A DNA stretch of 64,000 nt, from NCBI GenBank assembly GCA_036121365.1, contig JAZAFR010000007.1, positions 189,760-253,759 on the forward strand, read 5' to 3'. The notes below the pieces were generated by a model. That model made no database searches, was not told where the DNA came from, and saw nothing but the letters and a program-made list of their open reading frames with translations. The DNA is from UBA7916 sp036121365 (GTDB lineage Bacteria; Pseudomonadota; Gammaproteobacteria; Comchoanobacterales; Comchoanobacteraceae). Made by a program: the position numbers and the translations under genes. Below, in pieces: positions 35,519 to 45,299 of the stretch. Position 1 is the stretch's first letter, and the number at the start of each line of letters is the position of its first letter.

Positions 35519-38500
35519 TTAGAACATGCCCAGAGCCATTGTTACTCTTCTCAACATTGACCTCTGTCCGCTTGTAAAGTCTCTGGGGGCTTCACTTTTT
35601 GAGCTATACATTGAGCTTGAGCTCACAGGGTTCAGCTTTTTATTGACCGAGACTTTGCCTTTTTCTTTTTGTAGATCTTTTTGTGTGAGGATTAGCATAG
35701 ACAACATAATAAAGCTTCCTATCAGGGCTGGGTGAATTAGGAAATATAATCCAACCGCTGCGCCGCTTGCTATAAAAGTGATTTTCGTCATATTGTTCCA
35801 TCTGAAAATATTGCGCATGTTTTTCATCAGTGGTAGTGCCGATAAAGAAACGCTTAAGCTTAATGTTAGGAGAAATTTGCAATAAAATCCTGTTATCAAA
35901 CCCAGTCCCCCAATCACAGCTTTCGCAGTTGACTTTTGTTTGAATACATTATTGGTTATGTGATAGCTCAGCAGGCCGCTACACAAGGCAATGCTGACTG
36001 CTTTTAGTATCATGCATAACACATTAAAATAAAAAAAGACGGCAGTCGAGACTGCAGCTGTGATCAGTGTTGCTATTGTGGTAATCAGCAGAGGCTTTTT
36101 CCAGCCAAATTGACTGACGATTATTTTTGGCAAATAGTAAGTCGAAATGAGCATCATTTTTGCTGCATTCCATGCAAACTTTATCCAAAATAGAAGTATT
36201 GATGGCGCGTGTAAGATTCCTCTTGATATCACATAGAGTAAACTTTTACCCCATCCTTTTATGATACTCGGAGTTTCTTTTAATAGGTTGCCTCGGTATG
36301 CTGAGTAACCCAAAAGAAATGGTGTCAAAATGAATGTTCTTAGTAGTGCTAAAAACCATCTTTGTATTCGAGTATTGGTTAGGTAAGTAAAGGTTATTTC
36401 ACGAATGTACGGGCTTATATACGCGATGAAATTGATAAGGTTGCTTTTTGTCCCTTCTTTGAGGGAATTGTTTTCTGCAATGACTTTAGTTAGAACTATG
36501 TCTATGCTCGCTCTAATGCTTGATGACAACGCTCTGAGTGCTCTATGAATTGATTCTCTTGATTTTTTTGATGTTTCTCTCAATTGTTGTTGAGAAAGGA
36601 TTCCATCAGATAGGCACTCGAAAAACTTAATGATGGTACTTGGCATGAAAAGAAACTCGTCCAAAGCGTTCTCTCCTTCACTTTTTATTGCAAGAGAAAA
36701 ATTGTCAAGGAGGTCTTTTTGACTCAAAATAAGCGTTGTTAGAGCGGTTATCGTTGTTGTTACTGCGAGCAAGCAGTCCGTAATTAATTTGTGAGAGGAC
36801 AGTCCTTGCTTTTTGGCATATTGAGTAATCCTTGTGAGTGCTTCTCTATAATACCTGGCGATTCTTTCATTTGTATCTTCTTCATATAGTTTTGACCATT
36901 CTTCTAATAATTTAAGCTCTGTAAAATTTAACGAATTAATTAGTTCTGCTTTGAGATTCTCTACTTCGGTTTTACGCTGTTTTTCCTGTTCAGGAGTCCA
37001 TAGACCAAGTTTGTCATTCCATCGGTTAATCAGTTCATATGTTTTACGTTTTGGATCGTTGGCGCTAGCACTTTTTTCTGCCTCGAAAGCAGGGATGTTT
37101 TTCATTGTCCATATGTTTAACTCGGAGGTTATTGGGATGATGTTTATGGTGAATGCAGTCGCGTGGATTAGCGTTGTACTGATAGTTTCCAGTAGGCTGT
37201 ATAGTTTTGGGTTTGCTATTGTTTGTTGGAAACTTTTTTCAGTGTGAGTTAACACAGTTAATATGGTGGCGACCAAAGGGTTTTCTTTATTTTTTATTTT
37301 GTTTAATTCTTTGATTAAACTTTGGGCCATCGTTTGAATTTCAGAAGAACCCTTTTTGCTCAGTGTTTGTAATAGTTTGATGAGTGATTGTTCTGCAATT
37401 CTAATATATGGATTATTGTTGAAATTGTTTTCATTCACCGCTTCTAGACGATTTAGAAAGTTTTTCATCACTTCAGAAGGTATTTCACATGATTCTATTA
37501 AACGGGTAAATGTTTCTAAAGATGCTTGCAGCGCCTCAACTGGAGTTTTAAATGTATCAGGATTGTCAACTTCTGAATAGGCTCTACACATTAATTTAGA
37601 GTCGTATTTGGAGCTGTCCGGATGACGTTTTTCTAAATCCTCATAATGTTGCACCCAAGCTTTAAACTTTTGATTCCAATTGGTTGCTTTTTGAAGCTCA
37701 GGTTGTAAGCTTTTGGCAATCGCCTCTAAACTTTTTTTCCAGGATATTTTTGGACCTTCGCATGAACTGGCAAGAAGCGTTACTACTTTGACCAGTTCTT
37801 CATTCAGTACTTTAAGGATAGTTTTGAGGAGGGAAGATGCGTGGTCGGATAGTCTAAGATTGACAAGCTGTTCCCATGTTTCGGGCCTAAAACTTTTTAG
37901 CTCGGGTATGACTTGTTGTTTTAAAAAATCCTGAATCGGCTTTTGCGTAGTGGTGTTTATTAATCTATCCAGCTCAGATGTTGATGTTGTCATCAACAAA
38001 TCTACAAATGTTCTATTGTCACCACGCTCTAATTTGGTAATGAGTTCATTTCTAAATTCTTCCTCAAGATAACCATTATAATTTTGCCATTTAGCTCGAA
38101 TTTCATCTGAAATCGCTTCCCTTTCTTCATGGCGCAATGTGCTTTCTTCTTCTTCTTGTAGCGCCTTTTGCACAGTTAAAGATATTACTTTGTCTATTTT
38201 GTCGAGTATGGCATCAAGTATGTTGTTATCCTTTGCTATATTTTGAATGAGGTTTAGACATTCATCCCTATGAGATTTTTGAACTGTTTTTGGTGCTGGT
38301 CCTGCTATTTCTTCTATGGCTTGCATTGCAAGCTGGTATTGGTCAACGGTCATCAGTATATCGTCTACTGTTTGGAGTTTATTCCTATCGTTGTGGCCGA
38401 AGGTTTTACGAGAGGCGCTCTTCAACTTATCGCTTAGGGCTTTGTATAAATCATCCATGATTTTTTTGTTCGATACTAGTGCCTGATTGAATGATAGAGT

Positions 38501-38773
38501 TCTTGTTCTTCCACCCTGTATGTGACGCCAGGAATAGTCTGATGTTACCCATATCGATACTTTTCGGTGTATTTCTGCACGCTTGTTAAAAGCGGCTAGT
38601 ATGCGATTTGTTATTGTTCTTACTTCACTAGTTTGAATGTCCTGTGTTAGTAAGGGTGCTATAGCATCAAACTCAATAATGACTGAATTGAGTTGTTCTT
38701 CCTGTTCTTGAATTTTTATGACTTTTTCGCGTATCAGAGCGGCTGTGTTTGGTCGGGATGTCAATGCGTACAT
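35519..38773 (-). CDS. Giant helical protein with C-terminal membrane cluster
   Basis: 1084 residues. Residues 1-770 are soluble, charged and helical with coiled-coil-like stretches (VIKIQEQEEQLNSVIIEFD, LQEEEESTLRHEEREAISDE). From about 810 to 1030 there are multiple membrane helices (YSAYRG flank, PLLITTIATLITAAVSTAVF, ITFIASGAAVGLYFLIH). The tail is Ser/Lys-rich. No signal peptide, catalytic motif or known domain is recognised. In the membrane part, VISRGILHAPSILL resembles LLTRSIVQLPRLLW of the convergent neighbour. A type IV substrate or membrane tether is possible but unproven. Confidence 0.65.
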   Translation of the reverse strand: MYALTSRPNTAALIREKVIKIQEQEEQLNSVIIEFDAIAPLLTQDIQTSEVRTITNRILAAFNKRAEIHRKVSIWVTSDYSWRHIQGGRTRTLSFNQALVSNKKIMDDLYKALSDKLKSASRKTFGHNDRNKLQTVDDILMTVDQYQLAMQAIEEIAGPAPKTVQKSHRDECLNLIQNIAKDNNILDAILDKIDKVISLTVQKALQEEEESTLRHEEREAISDEIRAKWQNYNGYLEEEFRNELITKLERGDNRTFVDLLMTTSTSELDRLINTTTQKPIQDFLKQQVIPELKSFRPETWEQLVNLRLSDHASSLLKTILKVLNEELVKVVTLLASSCEGPKISWKKSLEAIAKSLQPELQKATNWNQKFKAWVQHYEDLEKRHPDSSKYDSKLMCRAYSEVDNPDTFKTPVEALQASLETFTRLIESCEIPSEVMKNFLNRLEAVNENNFNNNPYIRIAEQSLIKLLQTLSKKGSSEIQTMAQSLIKELNKIKNKENPLVATILTVLTHTEKSFQQTIANPKLYSLLETISTTLIHATAFTINIIPITSELNIWTMKNIPAFEAEKSASANDPKRKTYELINRWNDKLGLWTPEQEKQRKTEVENLKAELINSLNFTELKLLEEWSKLYEEDTNERIARYYREALTRITQYAKKQGLSSHKLITDCLLAVTTTITALTTLILSQKDLLDNFSLAIKSEGENALDEFLFMPSTIIKFFECLSDGILSQQQLRETSKKSRESIHRALRALSSSIRASIDIVLTKVIAENNSLKEGTKSNLINFIAYISPYIREITFTYLTNTRIQRWFLALLRTFILTPFLLGYSAYRGNLLKETPSIIKGWGKSLLYVISRGILHAPSILLFWIKFAWNAAKMMLISTYYLPKIIVSQFGWKKPLLITTIATLITAAVSTAVFFYFNVLCMILKAVSIALCSGLLSYHITNNVFKQKSTAKAVIGGLGLITGFYCKFLLTLSLSVSLSALPLMKNMRNIFRWNNMTKITFIASGAAVGLYFLIHPALIGSFIMLSMLILTQKDLQKEKGKVSVNKKLNPVSSSSMYSSKSEAPRDFTSGQRSMLRRVTMALGMF

Positions 38774-38856
38774 TTTGCTTATTCCAATATTAATTTAATA
38801 TAATATTAAAATATGTCTTTGGCGGCAGTCAATTGTTGTTGAGGAATTATTTGGCT

Positions 38857-39336
38857 TTATTGTCTTAGTATTTGGTTCTTATAGATTTTTTGTTTTTCTT
38901 TTTTCCATGCTTTTTCTTTCTCATCCTGCCGCTTGTCATGCTGCTTTTTTCCCTTTGCAAGTGCTATGTTCATCTTAATCAAATTATTTTTGATGAAAAG
39001 TTTGCATGGAACAATGGTGAACCCTTTTTGTTGTACAGCACCTATGAGCTTGTTGATTTCTCTTCTGGTAAGCAAGAGTTTTCTTGTTCTTGTTGGGTCG
39101 GCGTTGCAGTAAGCAGCGGTGGTGGGTAAGGCCGTTATGTGTGCGCCAATGAGAAAGCATTCGCCTTTTTTAATGATGATATGGCTATCTTGGAGGTTGA
39201 TGCGGTTTTTTCTGATTGCTTTTACTTCCCATCCTTGTAGAACAAGGCCTGCATCATACTTGTCTTCTAGTGCATAGTCATGATATGCTTTTTTGTTTTT
39301 AATGAGTTCTGTGATCGTGTTTGGTTTTTTATGCAT
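38857..39336 (-). CDS. smpB: SsrA-binding protein SmpB
   Basis: 159 residues. Delivers tmRNA to stalled ribosomes. The oligonucleotide-binding core includes AYHDYALEDKYDAGLVLQGW, EVKAIRKNRINLQDSH and the GAHI strand; KKQHDKRQDEKEK leads into the basic C-terminal tail that reaches the decoding centre. Its partner ssrA lies about 10 kb upstream in this window. It is divergent from ratA, a common gammaproteobacterial arrangement. Confidence 0.97.
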   Translation of the reverse strand: MHKKPNTITELIKNKKAYHDYALEDKYDAGLVLQGWEVKAIRKNRINLQDSHIIIKKGECFLIGAHITALPTTAAYCNADPTRTRKLLLTRREINKLIGAVQQKGFTIVPCKLFIKNNLIKMNIALAKGKKQHDKRQDEKEKAWKKEKQKIYKNQILRQ

Positions 39337-39380
39337 GGGCGCTGTTCATCTGTTACTGGGTATACTGGATAAGGTTTGCT

Positions 39381-39830
39381 ATGGTCCAAAAGTCAATTCA
39401 TAAGTCTGAGATTGTAGCATACTCTTCTGAGAAAATGTATGCCTTGGTCAGCGATATTCCATCTTATCAACATTTTTTGCCTTATTGCTCGTCTTCATCG
39501 GTGTTGTCGACTAAAGGAAATATTGTTCATGGACAGATGCTTTTCAGTTATTTTGGGTTGAGTTACACGTTAGAGACTAAAAATATAATGGAGCCTCATA
39601 GTCGTATTGGTCTGAGTTTATTGAAAGGGGATATTCAAACATTAGAAGGACAGTGGTTGTTTACGGATATAAAACCCAGTGGTTGTAAAGTCTCTTTGGA
39701 TTTAAATATTGAAATGCATGATGCCATTTTTTATCGGTTGTATAATCGGATTATAGATAAGTTGGCAGACTCTATGGTTGATCGATTTCTTGACAGAGCG
39801 TTACAAGTATATGGGCTGGAAGAAGATTAG
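39381..39830 (+). CDS. ratA: RatA/Coq10-type START-domain protein
   Basis: 149 residues from ATG 39381 with AAGG at 39371-39374; a longer in-frame start at 39321 would overlap the smpB start. The fold is the polyketide cyclase/START type (YSSEKMYALVSDIPSYQHFLPYC, the classic RatA beginning). Family members are linked to ribosome association (RatA) or ubiquinone binding (Coq10). Position between smpB and bamE supports the name. Confidence 0.9.
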   Translation: MVQKSIHKSEIVAYSSEKMYALVSDIPSYQHFLPYCSSSSVLSTKGNIVHGQMLFSYFGLSYTLETKNIMEPHSRIGLSLLKGDIQTLEGQWLFTDIKPSGCKVSLDLNIEMHDAIFYRLYNRIIDKLADSMVDRFLDRALQVYGLEED

Positions 39831-39844
39831 TCAGTTTGTGCTTT

Positions 39845-40165
39845 TTATGCTGTATGTTTGGTGTTGATGTGTTCAATGTTGACCAGCTTGTTGTTCTTAA
39901 ATGAAAGCTTTAACTTTTTGTCACTGACTTTACCGTGTTGCATGTGGAAATATACCCAAGTATCTGGTGCGAAAGAGTTGATATGAGGAGGTGTTCCAAT
40001 GAGATTGGCTACCTGGTTTTTACTCATTCCAGTTTTCACTTTACTTATTTCAATGTTGTCGAGGGGGATCCCTTGTGAACTGGTTCCGTACTTACTGTCT
40101 TTGTGAGGAGATATTATTGAGCAACCTGAAGTGATCAATAATAGAAATGCTATCAAGTATATCAT
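39845..40165 (-). CDS. bamE: Outer-membrane assembly lipoprotein BamE
   Basis: About 106 residues from ATG 40165; a longer frame from 40216 would place extra residues before the signal. Lipobox LITSGC directs lipidation at Cys. The BamE (SmpA/OmlA) core is IEISKVKTGMSKNQVANLIG and the aromatic segment TWVYFHM. BamE stabilises BamD-BamA in the outer-membrane protein insertion machine. It is convergent with ratA. Confidence 0.9.
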   Translation of the reverse strand: MIYLIAFLLLITSGCSIISPHKDSKYGTSSQGIPLDNIEISKVKTGMSKNQVANLIGTPPHINSFAPDTWVYFHMQHGKVSDKKLKLSFKNNKLVNIEHINTKHTA

Positions 40166-40369
40166 CTTTAATAAGTCTGTTGATTTTGATTTATCATAAC
40201 ATCGCACGTGCTTCAATGCAACTGGTTTCTTGAGTCTTAATGTCGTTTGTATTGTGTCGCCTTACGTAGTTGAATTCTTGCCTTTCTCATTGTGTTTGAT
40301 CTATGTATTAAGAGGTGTATTGATTGTTTCTGATTTGTATGCTGAATTTATCAGTGAACACTATAATTG

Positions 40370-40398
40370 TTGACAGTTTTGTAAGCATAGAGTAAATT
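40370..40398 (+). promoter_or_regulatory. Sigma70-type promoter of the porin gene
   Basis: A consensus TTGACA (40370-40375), 17-base spacer and TAAATT (40393-40398). It implies a leader of about 30 bases before ATG 40437. Confidence 0.6.
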
Positions 40399-40436
40399 AA
40401 AATTAGATTAACTTTAATAAGGTGTTTGATTGTCTT

Positions 40437-41975
40437 ATGTTGAGCTTTCGTGTGTTCGTTGTTATTTTGAGTTTTTCATATTTGATGGCCTCAGGCGCTG
40501 AGTCTGAATCAGGTGCTCAAGTATTAAAATATGACATTTTTGAGGACGATTCCTCTGAGGACGAGGTTTCTTCAAATACGGAGGAGGATGATTCGGATGG
40601 GGCTGAAACTACTAATTATGATGATGGTGAATTAGAATACATCGAAGACAGTGAGCAAGAAAATGAAAAGTCTAACCCTGTTAATGTCGATCGTTATTTG
40701 GATCCAATAGAGGGGACATTTGATTCAAATATGTATTTTGAATATAGTGCTAGATTGGGCTCTAATGGGATGCCGAATGGGGATAGTAATTATTTGTCAT
40801 TTTTTGTGTCTAATTTTCATTGGGTTGCTCAAGCCATTCATAATATTAGTGAAGACTTTGCAGTCAGACCAAGTATCAAATTGGCCATTGTTTCAGCTCC
40901 TGATATCAATGAGACGATCAGTCAGAAAACACCTGGGGCAAATTTACAGCTGCGTGAGTATGTCATGCATTTTATTTCCAAAAAGTATGGTGTGTTTACT
41001 TTTGGCAGAAGCCGTTCGTTTGATAGAATGGCAACGGATTTTTTGGCTTTGGACTCAGGTGTTAATAACAAATTTTATCAAGATGTTTCTGGGGTTAGAA
41101 TGTATAATAAGGCAGATGATTCCTATATGGGAGTTGTTGCCAAAGGCAATGGTTCTTTTAATTGGTCTAATCCGGGGCCTGAGGGGGATGGTCTTCGTCT
41201 TTGGGGAGTTCAGAAGGCTTTAGAAGTGTTTGATGGCGTTGCCTATGCTTTGCCCTATAATTCTTGGCTTTTTCAGCTTGCTTATGCAAATACGCCAGGT
41301 GATTTTACTGACAAATATTTTCAGATGGGCTTGCGTTATACGTATGATGTTTTATGGGCTCGTTGGAGCATGTTGGGTATGTATGCCAGTTCATGGCCTT
41401 TTGGATGTCAAACAGTATCAACCAATGAACTTTCTAGTGGTTCAGGAGATTGGGCTGTTTGTCAAGCAACGGGTCAAGATCAGCCTTCTCCATATAAAGA
41501 AATTTTATTGGGGTCTAAGTTTTCATTGGGTTATGTTGATGGTAGCTTGTCTTATAAATTGTTATTTGATTCAGATTCCCAGGCCCAAGCGGTTGGTTTT
41601 TCAGCAGGGCATATTCAAAATTATTATGGAGGATTAAACTATACCTTCATGGACGCCTTTGAGTTTGGTCCTTTGTCAATTGGTTTGGGTTTGATTAAGC
41701 AAAACAAGTTTGCTTCGTTGGTGGATCAGTCATCTGGAGGTCCATATACGAAGACTACAACGCCTGCTCTGTCTGTTGAGGACAGTCATTCTTGGGGTGT
41801 TCTTTTTTCTGCTAAGCAAAAAATAGGCCGAAACTCTGGTTTGAGATTTTATGTTGAGAAGTTAGGGTTTTCAGCAATTAAAACTGATGGTTCGTTGAAG
41901 ATTAAAGCAAGCCCTATTCGAGTTGCATCTTTGAGTTTTTATACCAATATTGATCAATGGTCTTTTACAAAGTAG
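40437..41975 (+). CDS. Porin-like outer-membrane beta-barrel with acidic N-terminus
   Basis: 512 residues from ATG 40437; GTG 40422 overlaps the AAGG that would serve it. Signal peptide MLSFRVFVVILSFSYLMASG. The first 65 or so mature residues are strongly acidic (DDSSEDEVSSNTEEDDSDG), then alternating aromatic beta-strands such as SNYLSFFVSNFHWVAQ and NYYGGLNYTFMDAFEFG run to the end, SFYTNIDQWSFTK. This is the pattern of general porins of Legionella relatives. Substrate unknown. It lies 108 bases before lptD. Confidence 0.75.
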   Translation: MLSFRVFVVILSFSYLMASGAESESGAQVLKYDIFEDDSSEDEVSSNTEEDDSDGAETTNYDDGELEYIEDSEQENEKSNPVNVDRYLDPIEGTFDSNMYFEYSARLGSNGMPNGDSNYLSFFVSNFHWVAQAIHNISEDFAVRPSIKLAIVSAPDINETISQKTPGANLQLREYVMHFISKKYGVFTFGRSRSFDRMATDFLALDSGVNNKFYQDVSGVRMYNKADDSYMGVVAKGNGSFNWSNPGPEGDGLRLWGVQKALEVFDGVAYALPYNSWLFQLAYANTPGDFTDKYFQMGLRYTYDVLWARWSMLGMYASSWPFGCQTVSTNELSSGSGDWAVCQATGQDQPSPYKEILLGSKFSLGYVDGSLSYKLLFDSDSQAQAVGFSAGHIQNYYGGLNYTFMDAFEFGPLSIGLGLIKQNKFASLVDQSSGGPYTKTTTPALSVEDSHSWGVLFSAKQKIGRNSGLRFYVEKLGFSAIKTDGSLKIKASPIRVASLSFYTNIDQWSFTK

Positions 41976-42083
41976 ATGATAGTTAAATTATATTAGCTGA
42001 ATTCACCTTTCTTTATATTGTCGTTAGTGCAACTCTGTTGCGGTTGTGATAGATTGGTAATATGCGAGTGGCAATTATTGAGT

Positions 42084-44324
42084 ATGATTATTGTATTATT
42101 ATTGTTATGGGTTTCTTTACAGGCCGACAGTCGTGTTCCAGAGTTTTGTGTGCATAAAAGTTGTGAAGATGCTAACTTGCTGTCTTGGCAGCAAATTGCT
42201 CAGCAATTGGATTTGAGTCCTGTTCAGGGACAGAAGTGTTATCCTCAGAAAAAGAATCGAAACTTTTCAGCAGATGATGAACTTTGGACCATGCGCGCTG
42301 ATACTTGGCATTTGCGTTCTAAAATTGGTCAGGCCAGTCAATTGACTGGTGATTTAATGTTTGAATCGACGGATCAATTATTGTCTAGTGATCAAGCTTG
42401 GTTGTGGCGTAGTGAAGACGGTGGATTGGATAGATTGTGTTTGCCGGATGGAGGGCGTTGGATTCACTCAACTTGGGAGATGTCTCTTTCTCATGTTGCT
42501 TATCAGTCAGATGCTGATGAAGTGACGGCATGTAATAATGCGTTTGTTTTGTACGGAAAAGATGATCAGCCTTTGTATGGATATGCAAAAGAAGCTTTTT
42601 CGTCTGGAAAAGATACACTGATGTTAAAATCTGTTCATGCGACAGCTTGTCCACTAGATGATGTTGCTTGGTCTGTGTCTTCTGATCGGTTGGATTGGTC
42701 TGTGTCTGGGAAAAAGGCAGCATTTTCCAATGTTCGATTTTATTTTTATGATTTTCCTATTTTTTATGTGCCTCATTGGACAGTTGTGATTGGAAAAGAG
42801 CAGTATTCAGGGTGGATGTCACCTCGCTATATGAGTTATCATGACGACCCTTTGGTTGTGATATTTCCATATCGTTTGTTGTCTCAAGATAAGAAAGAGT
42901 TGTCTGTTTTGACTGGAGTGTCTGGAAACTTTGGTGGTTCATACTTCGTTGAGCGATATCGAGAGAATGACTTTTTGAAATATTTCATTCGGACTGGCTT
43001 GTATAGACAGTCGCCAAACTTTCGCTCTGGCATGGTTTATCAACGTGAAATGAAAAATTTCTTAAACTTTGATCTTTTAAAGATGCAACTCTTGTATATG
43101 TCGGATGGATGGTTTTCTCAGTATTTCTCGCCTACTTTTTTTGAGCGATTACGTCCCAACCAAGATTTGCCAAATTATATTCATTCGCAACGTCGTATTG
43201 GTCATTTGGAGACGCTGTTTGATGTGGTGTATTATCAGAAGTTTTCTGGAAGTAAGGTTTTACAAGATGAGATTGCGATTCCTAATTTACATGTCTTGCC
43301 TCGTCTTCAAATTAATTATCGGGCACTTCCAATTGAGATGACATCTGTGGTTGAACGTTTGAGCTCTGAAAAGGATAAAGATTTTTATCCTGGAGTTAAA
43401 AGAGCGCTTTCTTATTTGGGGTATGCTTACAATAAAGGGCAAAATTTTGAGTGTCATTTGGGAGCTTGGCTTAAATCGCAGAGAGTCGATGATTTCTCTG
43501 ATTGGAATGATTATAGAAAACAACATTCGTTTGCAGTTCCAAATCTGGAACTTTCTTATCGGTTGGATTTGCAAGAAAAAACAAATTTTTCAATTTTTTA
43601 TGCATACACTGGTTATGTCGATCAAAGTCGAGATCCTGTGTTTCAACGTCGGTGGCAATGGCTTTCTGGACAATGGGATTTTGATAAGGTACTGAGTCTG
43701 GATAGAGTGTATGATAGAAGTCGAATGTGGCTTACTTTTCATCGTCATGGTTTTGATCACTTGTCTTCATTATTTGTGGAGGCATCGCATATACTAGATT
43801 TCTCAACGCCTCGGGTATCGCTTTCTAAAACAGGGGCTGAAGACCCTTTGATTGATTATGGGAATAAAGTTAGTTTATTTAAGTTGGGTGATTCGAGTAG
43901 GAATTTATATTCAGAGGGGGTCTGGTTGTGGTCGCTTGGTCGATTTTATCAATATAAATTGAATTGGAAATACCATAGGTTTTCATTGGAATGGTTGTCT
44001 GAGCCAGATTCTGTGGTGTTTCAGAATCAATTGATTCGTGTGCCTATGTATAAGCGTGCCAATGTGATTTTTGATGCGTATAAAACTCAGTCAAGACATT
44101 TCTTCCTTGGTGTGGATTATCGCCGTGGATTGGATAAGTTTTTAGAATATCAAGGAGGAATTGTTGTAGATCAATGTTGTTGGAAGGCGAAAGCATCAGT
44201 GTATTTAACCAATTGGATGAGTAGTTCGGACTCTTTAAAATCTGTATTCACAGGGATGCAGCCAAGCGTCAAAGTGGGTTTTTCTTTTAAAGGATTGCAA
44301 TCTGCAGGGAAAAAGATGCGGTAA
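42084..44324 (+). CDS. lptD: LPS-assembly protein LptD
   Basis: Inserts lipopolysaccharide into the outer leaflet with LptE. About 746 residues from ATG 42084, which gives a proper signal peptide (IIVLLLLWVSLQA/DS); the longer TTG 42018 does not. The N-terminal jellyroll (about 60-200 of the mature protein) precedes the barrel. PHWTVVIGKEQYSGWMSPRY marks the start of the barrel. A Cys pair in VDQCCWKAKA near the C-terminus matches the CC that forms the plug disulfides in E. coli LptD. Start of the lptD-surA-ksgA run. Confidence 0.93.
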   Translation: MIIVLLLLWVSLQADSRVPEFCVHKSCEDANLLSWQQIAQQLDLSPVQGQKCYPQKKNRNFSADDELWTMRADTWHLRSKIGQASQLTGDLMFESTDQLLSSDQAWLWRSEDGGLDRLCLPDGGRWIHSTWEMSLSHVAYQSDADEVTACNNAFVLYGKDDQPLYGYAKEAFSSGKDTLMLKSVHATACPLDDVAWSVSSDRLDWSVSGKKAAFSNVRFYFYDFPIFYVPHWTVVIGKEQYSGWMSPRYMSYHDDPLVVIFPYRLLSQDKKELSVLTGVSGNFGGSYFVERYRENDFLKYFIRTGLYRQSPNFRSGMVYQREMKNFLNFDLLKMQLLYMSDGWFSQYFSPTFFERLRPNQDLPNYIHSQRRIGHLETLFDVVYYQKFSGSKVLQDEIAIPNLHVLPRLQINYRALPIEMTSVVERLSSEKDKDFYPGVKRALSYLGYAYNKGQNFECHLGAWLKSQRVDDFSDWNDYRKQHSFAVPNLELSYRLDLQEKTNFSIFYAYTGYVDQSRDPVFQRRWQWLSGQWDFDKVLSLDRVYDRSRMWLTFHRHGFDHLSSLFVEASHILDFSTPRVSLSKTGAEDPLIDYGNKVSLFKLGDSSRNLYSEGVWLWSLGRFYQYKLNWKYHRFSLEWLSEPDSVVFQNQLIRVPMYKRANVIFDAYKTQSRHFFLGVDYRRGLDKFLEYQGGIVVDQCCWKAKASVYLTNWMSSSDSLKSVFTGMQPSVKVGFSFKGLQSAGKKMR

Positions 44325-44379
44325 TTGACAATGTTATTAAAATATATATACTAGCTTAATGATTAAAGGAAACGGAATA

Positions 44380-45291
44380 ATGCGTATAAAAACTTTCATG
44401 TTGTTGGTGTGTTTGTGTTTAACAAGAGGGATGGCGTTTGCTGATATGTCGGATGAGGTTGCCATCATTATTGGAGACCACATTGTGACCCGAACAGAGT
44501 TGAACCAAGAGAAGGATTTTTTTAAGACAACAAAAGGTGGGGGAGCTCTTACTAAACAACAAGAAGAAGAGTTTGTACAATGGTTTGTGGATACTCAGTT
44601 GCAATTGTCAGTGGGACGTCATATGCATGTTGAATTGGATGCTAAGGAAGTTGAGATGATTGAGAATCAATTGGTGCAGAACAATAAATTGAACTCTTTA
44701 TCAGAACTCAGAGAGCAAATTTCTATAAAAGGAGTGGATTTTTCTATGTTTATGAAAAATATTAAGCGGAATTTTTTGTTGACTAAGATTAATGAAATGG
44801 CGCTATATCAACGCATTAAGATATCAGATGGTCAGCTGGATCGTCTTTACGAAAAGGAGAAGGAAGGTAAGATGTTGCTGTATGTTGAAGATATAGTTTT
44901 TTACACGGAAGGGGTGAAACAGTCGTTCAGTGAGAAGATGTTAAGCCAGGCAGAAGAAGTATCAAGACTTTGGAAAAATGGTACTTATTCTTTTAAAACC
45001 ATACCGAAGCGCAGTAAAATGCTGTCTTTTAAATGGGAAACGTTGGCTCATCTTCCAAATGAGTTTCAGTCAGTTGTTTCAAATATGAATGTTGGGGATG
45101 TGTCTGCTCCAATTCATACAGACAATGGTTATCATGTATTGAAGTTGATAAAACGCAAGGCTCCAGAAGGGTTTAAAATTAACAAGGATCAACTTAAACA
45201 AAAAATGATGGCTGAAAATATGAGCAAAGAAGTTCCCAAGTGGATTCAGGAGCTTAGAGAGCAAACATATATCCGTGTTGATTTAGACTAA
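44380..45291 (+). CDS. surA: Periplasmic chaperone SurA, short form
   Basis: 303 residues from ATG 44380 (AAGGAAACGGAA upstream), signal peptide ending FA/DM. The SurA N-domain (VAIIIGDHIVTRTELNQ...) is intact. Only one parvulin domain follows (about 155-260: MLSFKWETLAHLPNEF, GDVSAPIHTDNGYHVLKL) and it lacks the GGDLGW core, so prolyl isomerase activity is doubtful. E. coli SurA is 428 residues with two such domains. The chaperone function needs only the N- and C-terminal segments. Placed between lptD and ksgA as usual, though pdxA is absent. Confidence 0.88.
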   Translation: MRIKTFMLLVCLCLTRGMAFADMSDEVAIIIGDHIVTRTELNQEKDFFKTTKGGGALTKQQEEEFVQWFVDTQLQLSVGRHMHVELDAKEVEMIENQLVQNNKLNSLSELREQISIKGVDFSMFMKNIKRNFLLTKINEMALYQRIKISDGQLDRLYEKEKEGKMLLYVEDIVFYTEGVKQSFSEKMLSQAEEVSRLWKNGTYSFKTIPKRSKMLSFKWETLAHLPNEFQSVVSNMNVGDVSAPIHTDNGYHVLKLIKRKAPEGFKINKDQLKQKMMAENMSKEVPKWIQELREQTYIRVDLD

Positions 45292-45299
45292 GGTTTGAA

